From contig JAUYDN010000102.1 of NCBI GenBank assembly GCA_030691775.1, forward strand, positions 1 to 54,378: a stretch of DNA of 54,378 nt, in the 5' to 3' direction. Origin of the DNA: Dehalococcoidia bacterium (GTDB lineage: Bacteria > Chloroflexota > Dehalococcoidia > Dehalococcoidales > Fen-1064). The position numbers were made by a program, and so were the translations under genes. The notes under the pieces were generated by a model. The model did not search any database and was not told where the DNA came from. It saw only the letters and a list, made by a program, of their open reading frames with translations. Below are positions 1 through 7,680 of this stretch, one piece after another. Position 1 is the first letter of the stretch, and every line of letters begins with the position of its first letter.

Positions 1-399
1 CACGTCGAGGTGGTGACCAACATCATCCCCACGATGAATGATGATGACATTCAGCTCGAGGGCATCGCCCGCTGGATTCATGATAAACTCGGTGAGCTGA
101 CGCCGTGGCACGTGACCCGTTTCCATCCGGCTTACAATATCTCGCAATTAGCGCCCACGCCGCTTGCAACGCTGGAAAAAGCATATAGAATCGGCAAAAA
201 AGTCGGGCTAAAGTTTGTTTACCTGGGCAATGTGCCGGGTCACGCCAGCGAGACCACTACCTGTCCCGGGTGTGCCAAACTCGTGGTGGAGCGGCGCGGC
301 TACGAGACGTGGGTAACCGGCCTGGCAGGCTCGTGTTGCCGGCACTGCGGCGCCAATCTCAATTTCAGAACTGCCGCGCAGGGAGGTGAGAAGCGATGA
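1..399 (+). CDS. amrS: AmmeMemoRadiSam radical SAM enzyme AmrS, C-terminal part (5' end outside window)
   Basis: The reading frame is open from the first base, so this is the 3' end of a gene that begins before the window. About 130 residues are visible. They carry the end of a radical-SAM barrel (NIIPTMND, HVTRFHPAY) followed by a C-terminal zinc-ribbon-like stretch (TCPGCAK, CCRHCGA), as in the AmmeMemoRadiSam radical SAM family (PflA-like). The [4Fe-4S] CxxxCxxC motif would lie upstream and cannot be checked. Its last codons overlap the start of the AmrB-AmrA fusion (ATGA-type overlap at 396-399), so the two are translationally coupled. The family is widespread in anaerobes, and its physiological reaction is not settled. 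The call rests mainly on the neighbour and the C-terminal motifs. Confidence 0.85.
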   Translation, partial: HVEVVTNIIPTMNDDDIQLEGIARWIHDKLGELTPWHVTRFHPAYNISQLAPTPLATLEKAYRIGKKVGLKFVYLGNVPGHASETTTCPGCAKLVVERRGYETWVTGLAGSCCRHCGANLNFRTAAQGGEKR

Positions 400-1709
400 T
401 ACGTCAGCCATCGGTTGCCGGGCGGTTTTATCCGGGTTCGGCGCGGGAACTGCGCGCGCTTATCAAGAAAATGGTGGATGAAAAAGCGGAAAAAGAGGAC
501 GTCACCGGCTACTATGCTCCCCACGCCGGCTATCCCTATTCGGGACCGGTTGCCGGGGCAGTAGTCTCGCGGGTGAAGCTGACAGATACTATCGTCATCA
601 TGGGACCCACTCACACGGGGATGGGAGAACCTTTCAGCATCATGACAGAAGGCTCGTGGCGGACGCCGCTGGGTGACGTGGAAATCGATAGCGCGCTGGC
701 GGAGAAAATACTCGCCGGTTCATCTTATCTGAAATCGGACGTCGCGGCGCATATCGAGGAACACGCCATCGAGGTGCAACTGCCGTTTATCCAGTACTTC
801 AAGCCGGATTTTAAACTTGTCCCTATCGTCCTCTCACATGCCACCGCCGAGGTCTATAAAAGCATCGGGAAAAGCATTGCCAGGGCGATTAAGCAATCAG
901 GTAAGCCTGTGCTTATTGTTGCTTCGGGGGACATGACGCACTACGAACCACAGAAGACAGCGCGTGCCAAGGACATGAAAGCCGTAGAGGCGATGCTGAA
1001 GCTGGATGCCGTGGAACTGCTTTCACGGGTACAGAAGCTCGGCATCACGATGTGCGGCTATGCACCGGCGGCAGTGCTCATTTTCGCTGCCAAAGAGCTC
1101 GGCGCCAATACTGCTGAGCTCGTGAAGTACCAGACCAGCGGCGACACCACCGGCGATTATTCTGCCGTGGTCGGATATGCGGGTGTAGTCTTCAAACAAC
1201 GTCGGGAATCGCCGCAGGTCAGGCTGGCACGGGAAACCGTGGAAAGCTATACCCGGACACGTAAAGCTCCCGTTCTGAAATCGGTGATACCGGAAATGAG
1301 CGGACAGGCGGGCGTTTTCGTCTCTATCCACAAGGGAGAAGAACTGCGTGGTTGTATCGGCACGATTGGTGCGACGCAAGCAAACATTGCCGGGGAGATT
1401 ATCCAGAATGCCATCAGCGCGGCGACCCACGACCCGCGTTTCCCGCCGGTCTCCCCGGACGAGTTGCCGGAACTCAACTACAAGGTGGATGTGCTCACCG
1501 AGCCGGAGCCTGTTAAAGATGCGAGTCAACTCGACCCGAAGCGTTACGGGGCGATTGTGGAAGCGGGGTGGCGGCGGGGTCTACTCCTGCCGGACCTGGA
1601 AGGTGTCGATTCGGTGGAGCGCCAGCTCGAAATCTGCCGCGCCAAGGCGGGTATCGGGTACAATGAGCCGGTGAGACTATATCGATTTGAAGTGAAAAGA
1701 TATGTTTAA
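396..1709 (+). CDS. AmmeMemoRadiSam system protein B (Memo) fused to protein A (AMMECR1)
   Basis: 437-residue fusion. The N-terminal ~270 residues are Memo-like (AmrB): start RQPSVAGRFYPG, metal-site-type histidines in YYAPHAGYPYSG, MGPTHTGMG and SGDMTHYE, and the conserved cysteine in MCGYAPAA. The C-terminal ~165 residues are AMMECR1-like (AmrA), with the hallmark LRGCIGT and THDPRFPPV. The two domains are separate genes in many genomes, and the fused form is also common in anaerobes. The start at 396 overlaps the stop of the preceding radical SAM gene, so all three system components are co-translated. Memo resembles non-haem iron dioxygenases and class III extradiol enzymes, but the cellular reaction of the system is not settled. 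The stop codon sits at the centre of a perfect palindrome. Confidence 0.93.
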   Translation: MIRQPSVAGRFYPGSARELRALIKKMVDEKAEKEDVTGYYAPHAGYPYSGPVAGAVVSRVKLTDTIVIMGPTHTGMGEPFSIMTEGSWRTPLGDVEIDSALAEKILAGSSYLKSDVAAHIEEHAIEVQLPFIQYFKPDFKLVPIVLSHATAEVYKSIGKSIARAIKQSGKPVLIVASGDMTHYEPQKTARAKDMKAVEAMLKLDAVELLSRVQKLGITMCGYAPAAVLIFAAKELGANTAELVKYQTSGDTTGDYSAVVGYAGVVFKQRRESPQVRLARETVESYTRTRKAPVLKSVIPEMSGQAGVFVSIHKGEELRGCIGTIGATQANIAGEIIQNAISAATHDPRFPPVSPDELPELNYKVDVLTEPEPVKDASQLDPKRYGAIVEAGWRRGLLLPDLEGVDSVERQLEICRAKAGIGYNEPVRLYRFEVKRYV

Positions 1710-1724
1710 ACATATCTTTTCACT
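1691..1724. terminator. Perfect 34-bp palindrome spanning the amrB-amrA stop codon (probable terminator)
   Basis: The two 17-base arms (1691-1707 and 1708-1724) are exact reverse complements with no spacer; the left arm begins AGTGAAAAGA. The TAA stop at 1707-1709 is at the symmetry centre, so the last codons of the fusion gene form one arm. In RNA this gives a long A/U-rich hairpin with a CUUUUCACU right side, a plausible intrinsic or bidirectional terminator. It could instead be a protein-binding site. Confidence 0.6.
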
Positions 1725-1753
1725 CTTATGAAAAATAACAGCCAATCGCATTC

Positions 1754-1925
1754 TGTCATCCTGGAGGAGTCCGTCCCGCCAATACTCCCGAAGAGCCTGC
1801 CCCGTACTTGATACGGGGACGACGAAGGATCTCAGGGTGGGGCGAGGAAGTCATTACCCCTGGAAATACCATTAGCATTAGAGAGATAGGTTATTCGTGG
1901 CAGGTAGAACGATGGATTCCCGCTC
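1754..1925. repeat. Left arm of a long inverted repeat flanking the nitroreductase gene
   Basis: This stretch reappears in reverse complement at 3539-3681. Both copies share TGTCATCCTGGAGG at the outer end, then CCAATACT, GACGACGAAGGATCTCAGGG, GTGGGGCGAGGAAGTCATTA and AGAGAGATAGGTTAT, and end at ATTCCCGCTC. The left copy has about 25 extra bases (around 1792-1816) that the right copy lacks. The unit belongs to the family of intergenic palindromic repeats seen elsewhere in the window. The rest of 1726-2188 holds no convincing gene. Confidence 0.75.
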
Positions 1926-2188
1926 AGAAACTGCCCCGTATGAGCGACTTCATCGCCATCCCGATTCAGTCGGGACTGGATACGGTGTCGGGAATGACAA
2001 GGGGGGCGAAGTTTTCATACTTCGTGGTGTCTCTGGCAAGAGACATGTAAGATTCTGAACGCTAAGAGTCATGAACCTGTTCGAATATCACAATGCGCGC
2101 AAAGAATCGACCCAGCTCAACCGGCGTATACGTTTGTTGAGGGCTGACCCCGGGTGGAACAGGAATCAGGGGAACATGGAGGATAAAA

Positions 2189-2770
2189 ATGCTGAAAGAC
2201 CTCGTGCTGAAGTGCCGCAGTTACCGCCGGTTTCATGAAGAAATCCACATCGATATGGCGGTACTGGAAGAACTGGTTGATGTGGCACGCGTCGTCGCCT
2301 CTGCTACCAATCGCCAGCCGCTCAAATACATCCTTTCCACCTCGCGAGAGCACAACGCACATGTATTTTCCTGTCTGCACTGGGCGGCGCTTCTCAAAGA
2401 CTGGCCCGGTCCGGCTGAAGGAGAACATCCTGCGGCTTACATCATTGTATTGGGAGATACAGAGGTAGTGCCTTCCTTCGGTGTCGACCATGGCATTGCG
2501 GCGCAGACGATTCTATTGGGGGCGGTAGAGAAGGGTTACGGTGGTTGCATGCTTGCGGCAGTCGACCGGGACGAACTGCGAAAACTTCTGGATATCTCCG
2601 CCCGGTTCAATATTCTGCTTGTCCTCGCGCTCGGCAAACCGAAAGAAACCGTTGTCATCGATACTCTCGAGCCAGGCGCGAGTACCAGTTACTGGCGGGA
2701 TGATGAGAGCGTCCACCACGTTCCCAAGCGACGGCTTGTTGACATAATAGTCGCCGAGTATAAAGAGTGA
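2189..2770 (+). CDS. Nitroreductase family protein
   Basis: 193 residues, near the usual length for small FMN nitroreductases. The N-terminus KCRSYRRF corresponds to the family motif R-R-S-x-R-x-[FY] that contacts FMN. A helix-rich middle with VASATNRQPLKYI (substrate/FMN site) and the C-terminal LLGAVEKGYGGCMLAAVD followed by ILLVLALGKPKE match the nitroreductase fold. It would catalyse NAD(P)H-dependent reduction of nitro groups, quinones or related substrates in the cytoplasm as a dimer; the true substrate cannot be read. GGAGG seven bases before ATG 2189 supports the start. The gene stands alone between two inverted-repeat arms, so it may be a passenger of a composite repeat structure. 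Confidence 0.85.
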   Translation: MLKDLVLKCRSYRRFHEEIHIDMAVLEELVDVARVVASATNRQPLKYILSTSREHNAHVFSCLHWAALLKDWPGPAEGEHPAAYIIVLGDTEVVPSFGVDHGIAAQTILLGAVEKGYGGCMLAAVDRDELRKLLDISARFNILLVLALGKPKETVVIDTLEPGASTSYWRDDESVHHVPKRRLVDIIVAEYKE

Positions 2771-2951
2771 GCTCGGTGCTCCCTAGCGTGGTGTCCCATA
2801 AATTCGTTGAACAATAAGGCTGTCCTGAAAATGCCGGATTTACATAAATTGTCATTCTCCGCGAAGCCTGTCCCGTACTGCGATACGGGAGCGGGGAATC
2901 CAATAACACTTGATGGCGCGTTTGTTTAACTTGAGGATAATAATGTAACAT

Positions 2952-2989
2952 ATTTCCGAGACAGGACACTGGTGTAGTGTCTCGGAAAT
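2952..2989. repeat. 12-bp inverted repeat (hairpin) with 14-nt spacer
   Basis: ATTTCCGAGACA at 2952-2963 is exactly reversed as TGTCTCGGAAAT at 2978-2989. The right half is also the left tip of the MITE-like element described at 2973-3246. Confidence 0.6.
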
Positions 2990-3246
2990 AACTTGACAAT
3001 TACACATGGAGTGTGGTGCCACGGACGAAATATGAAAATGATGGTTGCAAAGGGTGGGAAAGCAAGATGACTGCCAACTTGTACAAGGGAGTTGAGAGGG
3101 GCGTCAGCCCCTCTCAAAATAGTTCTTCCCCTTCTCTGCGGAGAAGGGGCAAGGGGATGAGGCGCTGTGTAAGAACTGGCATCTTTTACCTGTACTTGGC
3201 CAGGTACAAGTATTAAGAATTGTAAAGCTGTTATTGAGACACTCCA
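2973..3246. mobile_element. MITE-like non-autonomous element with imperfect terminal inverted repeats
   Basis: The left end TGTAGTGTCTCGGAAATAAC (2973-2992) and the reverse complement of the right end, TGGAGTGTCTCAATAAC (3246-3230), share TG-AGTGTCTC and AATAAC. The ~274-bp interior has no credible gene but contains two adjacent strong hairpins. TGTxxTGTCTC-type tips resemble ends of some insertion sequences, so this may be a deleted IS derivative. Target duplications are not obvious. The surrounding gap 2771-3797 otherwise holds only dispersed repeat fragments (for example CTTGTCATTCCCGCCCC near 3520). Confidence 0.45.
3094..3149. repeat. Two adjacent GC-rich hairpins
   Basis: Hairpin 1: GAGAGGGGC (3094-3102), loop GTCA, GCCCCTCTC (3107-3115). 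Hairpin 2: CCCCTTCTC (3128-3136), loop TGCG, GAGAAGGGG (3141-3149). Both stems are perfect 9-mers with tetraloops. They lie inside the MITE-like element. No U-run follows, so they do not look like classic intrinsic terminators. Confidence 0.65.
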
Positions 3247-3538
3247 CTAGCAATATTGACGAAAGTTTCGGGGGGTTGGGCTAAAGCCCGCCCCCCCCGC
3301 TCATGTTGTGTAACACAGATAATGAGAGCGTCTAGCAATGCACTATCGGCCAGCTTGTATACATTCAAAACTTGTCACTCCGGCCCCGATGAAAATCGGA
3401 GGAAGAGTCTTGCGATTACAAAGAGATTAAATTCATGCGGTTCGTCCTGATGTCTGACTTGTTCAGAATCGCTCATCCCGATTGAATCGAGACCACGTTG
3501 TAACGAAAAGCCTCACACAACTTGTCATTCCCGCCCCC

Positions 3539-3681
3539 GAGCGGGAATCCTTCTACCTACCACTGATAACCTATCTCTCTAATTCTAATGGAATTTCTTG
3601 GGGTAATGACTTCCTCGCCCCACCCTGAGATCCTTCGTCGTCCTTCGAAGTATTGGAGAGACGGACCCCTCCAGGATGACA
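3539..3681. repeat. Right arm of the long inverted repeat flanking the nitroreductase gene
   Basis: Reverse-complement copy of 1754-1925, with landmarks CTCGCCCCACCCTGAGATCC and CCTCCAGGATGACA. It ends about 115 bases before the enoyl-CoA hydratase start. Small substitutions and one ~25-base length difference separate the arms, so the duplication is not recent. Confidence 0.75.
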
Positions 3682-3797
3682 AGCAAGGATATTCTCATAG
3701 TGGTGGTGATAATAATAAAAACCCTCAGGCAATATCTTTTGACTCCAGATACACACAATTGGTAAGATGCAGGAGATTAACACCTGGAGGAGATGAA

Positions 3798-4586
3798 ATG
3801 GAATACAAAACGATTCTGTTCGAAATCCGCGATAATGTCGCCCGCATTACCCTGAACCGTACGGACGCCGCCAACAGCCTGAATTCCGAGATGAGCAAAG
3901 ACCTGTTCTATGCATCCATCGAATGCAGTGAGAACCCGGCAGTCCGCGCCGTCCTGATAACCGGTAACGGGCGTTTCTTCTGTTCCGGTGGAGACCTCAA
4001 GTCGTTCAGTCAGCAGGGAGATGCATTACCAGCGCATCTTAAGGAGATGACCACCTATCTCCACGCCGCCATATCACGCTTTGTCCGCATGGATTCCCCC
4101 GTGATTGCCGCTGTCAACGGTACCGCCGCTGGCGCCGGGCTTTCAATTGTTTGCGCCTGCGACCTCGCGATTGCCGCCGAAAACGCCAGTTTCACCATGG
4201 CATACACGCGGGTGGGACTGGTACCGGACGGCTCGTCTACCTACTTTTTACCGCGCATTGTGGGAATCAAACGAGCGCTGGACCTGGCGTTGACGAACCG
4301 CGTGTTTACGGCACGGGAAGCGCTGGAGTGGGGGATAGTGAACAGGGTCGTGCCCGCCGAAAGATTGATGCCAGAAGCAGATTCACTTGCCGCCCAGTTT
4401 GTCAGTGGACCTAAAGAGGCACTGGGCAAAGCAAAGAAATTACTGTACTTGGGTATAAACAACTCGCTGGAGACCCAGATGGAGCTGGAAAGTCAGGAAA
4501 TCTCGGCAATAGTGCGTACAACAGACGCAAAGGAAGGGGTTAAAGCTTTCCTGGAGAAACGCCTCCCGAAGTACGGTGGGATTTAG
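3798..4586 (+). CDS. Enoyl-CoA hydratase/isomerase (crotonase superfamily)
   Basis: 262 residues from ATG 3798, the standard crotonase length. GGAGG at 3786-3790 precedes this ATG by seven bases, and the frame upstream runs into an intergenic repeat, so earlier starts are unlikely. N-terminal strands match (ILFEIRDNVARITLNRTDAANSLN). The two oxyanion-hole segments are GRFFCSGGDLKSF and NGTAAGAGLSIVCACD, and the active-site loop ARVGLVPDGSSTYFLPRIVG is present in family form as TRVGLVPDG. It would hydrate or isomerise an enoyl-CoA in fatty-acid or organic-acid metabolism in the cytoplasm. No beta-oxidation partners are adjacent, so the exact substrate and reaction within the superfamily are unknown. 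Confidence 0.9.
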   Translation: MEYKTILFEIRDNVARITLNRTDAANSLNSEMSKDLFYASIECSENPAVRAVLITGNGRFFCSGGDLKSFSQQGDALPAHLKEMTTYLHAAISRFVRMDSPVIAAVNGTAAGAGLSIVCACDLAIAAENASFTMAYTRVGLVPDGSSTYFLPRIVGIKRALDLALTNRVFTAREALEWGIVNRVVPAERLMPEADSLAAQFVSGPKEALGKAKKLLYLGINNSLETQMELESQEISAIVRTTDAKEGVKAFLEKRLPKYGGI

Positions 4587-4681
4587 CCACCTTTCACCCT
4601 AAAATGGAGCTTTTTCACGGTCTATTTTCGATGCTTGACATGGTCGGTAAACTTGCTTATTATAATCCATAAGGTGTAAGG

Positions 4682-4978
4682 GTGGATATTGAGTTCTCAT
4701 CCAATCGCCTGTTCAATTCAAGCATGAGCATTTCAGATGCCACCCGACTTTTCGGTGCACAAATTGGCCGAAAGTACATCCAACGTCTGGCAGTTTTGAG
4801 AGCGACGGAAAAATTCGCTCATCTATACGGACACCGGGCGTTGCGGTTACACCCGTTGAAAGGTAACCGTGCCGGACAGTATTCGATAGCTCTTACCGGT
4901 AACTACCGGCTTATTATCGAAAAGAGCCAAGAAGACAGTATACGTATTATGGATGTGGAGGATTATCATGGTGACTAA
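4682..4978 (+). CDS. higB: HigB/RelE-family toxin
   Basis: 98 residues from GTG 4682. The sequence fits the HigB/plasmid-maintenance killer branch of the RelE mRNA-interferase fold: basic centre (GRKYIQRLAVLRATEKFAHLYGH, LRLHPLKGNRAGQYSIAL) and a C-terminal strand with NYRLIIEK and VEDYHGD. Such toxins cleave ribosome-bound mRNA and are neutralised by the cognate antitoxin. The toxin-first order and the 11-base overlap with the downstream XRE-type gene are typical of higBA. The pair sits next to the end of an integrated element and may help stabilise it, but it could equally be a resident chromosomal locus. The GTG start is chosen because it gives full family length. Confidence 0.85.
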   Translation: MDIEFSSNRLFNSSMSISDATRLFGAQIGRKYIQRLAVLRATEKFAHLYGHRALRLHPLKGNRAGQYSIALTGNYRLIIEKSQEDSIRIMDVEDYHGD

Positions 4979-5255
4979 GACTTCTGCTTATCCCGATATC
5001 GCTATACCTCCCGGTGAATACTTGGCAGAGGAAATCGAGGCGAGAGGGATTTCTCAAAAGGAACTGGCAAGGCGTATGGGACGACCTTTGAATGCTATTA
5101 ATGAGATTATTAACGGGAAGAAGTCCATCACCGCCGAAACTGCCCTGCAACTTGAAGCAGTTATGCCACAGATACCAGCACGGTTCTGGCTGAATCTGGA
5201 GATTGATTACCAGCTTACCAGGGCATTGATTAGCAAGCGTGTCAAAGCTGCTTAA
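4968..5255 (+). CDS. higA: HigA-family antitoxin (XRE helix-turn-helix)
   Basis: 95 residues from ATG 4968, preceded by GGAGG in the end of the toxin gene. An in-frame ATG at 4953 would add only five residues and has no ribosome-binding site. The helix-turn-helix is clear: GEYLAEEIEARGISQKELAR, then MGRPLNAINEIINGKKSIT, the HigA signature, then the family ending ALQLEAVMPQIPARFWLNLE. It binds and neutralises HigB and normally represses the shared promoter, which should lie within 4587-4681. The start overlaps the toxin stop by 11 bases, indicating translational coupling. Confidence 0.92.
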   Translation: MVTKTSAYPDIAIPPGEYLAEEIEARGISQKELARRMGRPLNAINEIINGKKSITAETALQLEAVMPQIPARFWLNLEIDYQLTRALISKRVKAA

Positions 5256-5338
5256 CAAGAGGGGCGAGACTGGAACGCCATCCGAAATTGGGCTAAACAG
5301 CTAGCGGCGTGAGTCTGGGTTTGGTGGCCACGGGAAGG

Positions 5339-6847
5339 TTATTGAGATGACGTGAACACAATAGTACTATCTTCCGGGCTTATCATGCCGGTTATTTCCA
5401 CATTCTCACCATCAAGCCAAACCTTAATTCCCATGCTTTCAATAAAGTCCCGCTTCGTGGCAAAGTCCGGGTCTTTAAGCTGCCGGCGCAGCAGTTCTAC
5501 GGTATGCTCTAGTTTCGGTACGTTGATAACAGCGTCATGGCTCGCCTTAATCTGTGCCCCAAGCTCGGTCTTTTGTGCCTTGAGCGTTTCCTTTGCCTTA
5601 TTCAGCCGCCTGTTTTCCGCCTCTACCTGGTCTTCCGGGAAGTCCTTTAGTGCCCACTGTAAAAGCTGGTGCTGCTCACGGTCTACCGCCTTCATCTGGC
5701 GCTCCACCCGCTCTAGTTCCGTCTCGAATACGCCTAGTTGGTTAGCGTCCTGACGCTGCTTTTCAAGCACACTAATTATCAGGTCACGGTCACTCAGATA
5801 GCGTTCAAGTTCGGTCCAAACCATGCCCTCTAGCTTATTGGCGTTCCAACTCTTATTCTTGCACCGTTCAACCGGCGCGGACATTTTGAGTTTACCCATA
5901 CAAGCATAGCGTTCCCCCGAACTGCCTACGAAAGCCTGCCCGCATTGACGGCAGCGTAAATGGCCTCGTAACAAGTATTCATGTTTACAATTTCGGATGC
6001 ACTTGTCTTGATTTACCTTTAATTGCTTTTGAGTAGCGTCATATAGTTCCCAGGGTATAATCGCTGGGGTTACGCCCGGTATTTCAATCCATTCTGATTT
6101 AGGCTTTCCGTATAACTTACCGTCCTTAGCGGTAAAGGCATAGGTTCGGCCGATATAGGCTTCATTCGTAAGTATGGCATGGACTGCCCGCTTGCTCCAT
6201 ATCTTCCCACACTTAGTAGGCGCGTCCAAAGCCCTCAAGCGGTAGGTGATTGCAGTGGTAGACAGCCCCTCATTAACTAGCCACTGATATATCTGCCTAA
6301 CCCATGACGTCTCAATTTTATTTATTACACGTCGCCCGCCATTCTCTTGTGATACCTTGATATAATCATAGCCATAGAGACCAAACCCATTACCAGCTAC
6401 AATCCGCCCCGCCTTTGCCCTGGCCCGCTTGCCACGTATGCAGCGCTCACGTATCTTCTCAGCCTCTACCTTTGAGGCATAACCGCGTATGTAGCTTATC
6501 AGTTTGCCAAGCTCTGAATTGTCCACGTCCTCGGTGACGGTTTCCAGTTTGACGCCATGCTTTTCAAGTTCCTGTGTGATTATGACGCCATGACCTGGGT
6601 CACGCGATAGTCGGTCAAGGGAATAGCAGACAACAACGTCTATTTGCTCATTCCTTACCAGTTCCCGCAGCTTGTCCAACTCCGGGCGCTCCAGTGAAAG
6701 TCCGGAATATGCCTCATGATAGCGGTAAGCCACTTCATAGCCCTTTTCGTGGCAGTATTTAAGGCATGCTTCTAGCTGTGTCTGTAAAGACGTGCCCTCA
6801 CGCTCTTGATTGTCTGTACTTACCCTGCAATAGATAGCGCCTTTCAT
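5339..6847 (-). CDS. Large serine recombinase (site-specific integrase/resolvase)
   Basis: 502 residues. The N-terminal resolvase domain has the catalytic serine in IYCRVSTDNQ (Ser10) and the arginine-rich active-site motif VVVCYSLDRLSRD. It is followed by the recombinase domain (about 150-270, GFGLYGYDY to ILTNEAYIGRTY), a zinc ribbon (CRQCGQAF...YAC...C, about 300-345) and a C-terminal coiled coil of charged heptads (about 370-455). This is the architecture of phage and ICE integrases that join attP and attB through a serine-linked break. It is the outermost gene of the integrated element, so an att site is expected nearby, but I see no matching core. ATG 6847 is preceded by AAAGGAGAG. A 5' relic of a close homologue lies just upstream. 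Confidence 0.95.
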   Translation of the reverse strand: MKGAIYCRVSTDNQEREGTSLQTQLEACLKYCHEKGYEVAYRYHEAYSGLSLERPELDKLRELVRNEQIDVVVCYSLDRLSRDPGHGVIITQELEKHGVKLETVTEDVDNSELGKLISYIRGYASKVEAEKIRERCIRGKRARAKAGRIVAGNGFGLYGYDYIKVSQENGGRRVINKIETSWVRQIYQWLVNEGLSTTAITYRLRALDAPTKCGKIWSKRAVHAILTNEAYIGRTYAFTAKDGKLYGKPKSEWIEIPGVTPAIIPWELYDATQKQLKVNQDKCIRNCKHEYLLRGHLRCRQCGQAFVGSSGERYACMGKLKMSAPVERCKNKSWNANKLEGMVWTELERYLSDRDLIISVLEKQRQDANQLGVFETELERVERQMKAVDREQHQLLQWALKDFPEDQVEAENRRLNKAKETLKAQKTELGAQIKASHDAVINVPKLEHTVELLRRQLKDPDFATKRDFIESMGIKVWLDGENVEITGMISPEDSTIVFTSSQ

Positions 6848-6915
6848 ATTAGCTCTCCTTTCAATTCAGCAAGTCCCGCCACAAGACCGCTTGATACTCA
6901 GCCTCGGATTTTGCC

Positions 6916-7029
6916 TCAGCCCTTGCCCTGGCAGTGGTTACGGCAACAAACCTCAAGCTGCGTCTGTAGGCTCGTGCCTTCCCTTTCCTGGTTGTCTGTG
7001 CTTACCCGGCAATAGATAGCCGCTTTCAT
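6916..7029 (-). pseudogene. 5' relic of a second serine recombinase gene
   Basis: This 37-codon frame starts MKAAIYCRVSTDNQEREG and matches the first 28 residues of the intact recombinase at 26 positions. It then diverges and ends at a stop. At the DNA level many third-codon positions differ from the intact gene, so the relic comes from a separately evolved recombinase rather than a fresh duplication. The catalytic serine is retained but every other domain is missing. It probably marks an older or tandem integration whose body was deleted. Confidence 0.75.
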
Positions 7030-7099
7030 TTATTTAGTCTCCTCACTCTTCAATTTCTGACTGGGTATAGCCTAGAAGATGTTTCTCTGTAGATGAAAT

Positions 7100-7405
7100 C
7101 TAGGCGGGTGGGTTAAATCTGCTTTTGCCTTGGTATTGCCAGAGATAAGCCTGTAGCACACTCTTGATGTAAAAGAGTCGAAAACCCACGGTGCATGGAC
7201 GTACTCCGTTGAGCACTTCTATAAGGAGGTCGGCATTGTAGTCGTCATAAAGCACGTACCCTCTACGGCTAACAGCCTCTTTTGCCACCTCAAGAATCCG
7301 TTGTGGACTGAGCCCGTAGTTGCTCGTCTCATTTTTCAAAAATGCCTCGACTAGTGCCCTAGCCTGTTGAGCCCAAACTGTGTCTTTTGATTTCGCATCT
7401 GCCAT
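7100..7405 (-). CDS. Hypothetical protein of the integrated element
   Basis: 101 residues, soluble, no motif I recognise. The sequence is a mix of predicted helices (QQARALVEAFLKNE, PQRILEVAKEAVSRRGY) and an ordinary C-terminus with YLWQYQGKSR. ATG 7405 is preceded by GGAGACG at about nine bases, which supports translation. It lies between the recombinase relic and the tyrosine recombinase, on the same strand as the other element genes. It could be an element-encoded accessory or regulatory factor, but nothing in the sequence shows this. The A/T-rich gap 7406-7680 upstream shows no gene. Confidence 0.6.
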   Translation of the reverse strand: MADAKSKDTVWAQQARALVEAFLKNETSNYGLSPQRILEVAKEAVSRRGYVLYDDYNADLLIEVLNGVRPCTVGFRLFYIKSVLQAYLWQYQGKSRFNPPA

Positions 7406-7680
7406 TAGTATGTCGTCTCCTTATTCAGTATTTTAATGCTATGCATTGTATCGTAAAGCATTGCATTGTAATTGTCAAGCTTTTTCAAATGCTTTGCCCT
7501 AAATAATTGACTGCTTATTTTTAGCTTCAGGTTTTAATCTCATACCCCTTCAGAGTAATAATTGCCCGGAAGTTTATTTGTTCCGTATCCTCTCACTTGT
7601 AATAGCCTCTGCTAAAATCGTTCCTTTATTTGTTTATCGCTTCCAAGCCTGCGACTTCAGGCGTATTCTTGACCGATGGT

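Noticed and set aside
1808..2050. 80-codon plus-strand frame
   Set aside because: Lies within the inverted-repeat arm and adjacent repeat sequence; no ribosome site or motif.
3013..3216. 67-codon plus-strand frame
   Set aside because: Runs through the MITE-like element and its two hairpins; not protein-like.
5256..5338. att site or tmRNA 3' end next to the serine recombinase
   Set aside because: No recognisable tRNA- or tmRNA-like end and no duplicate core in the window; cannot be supported.
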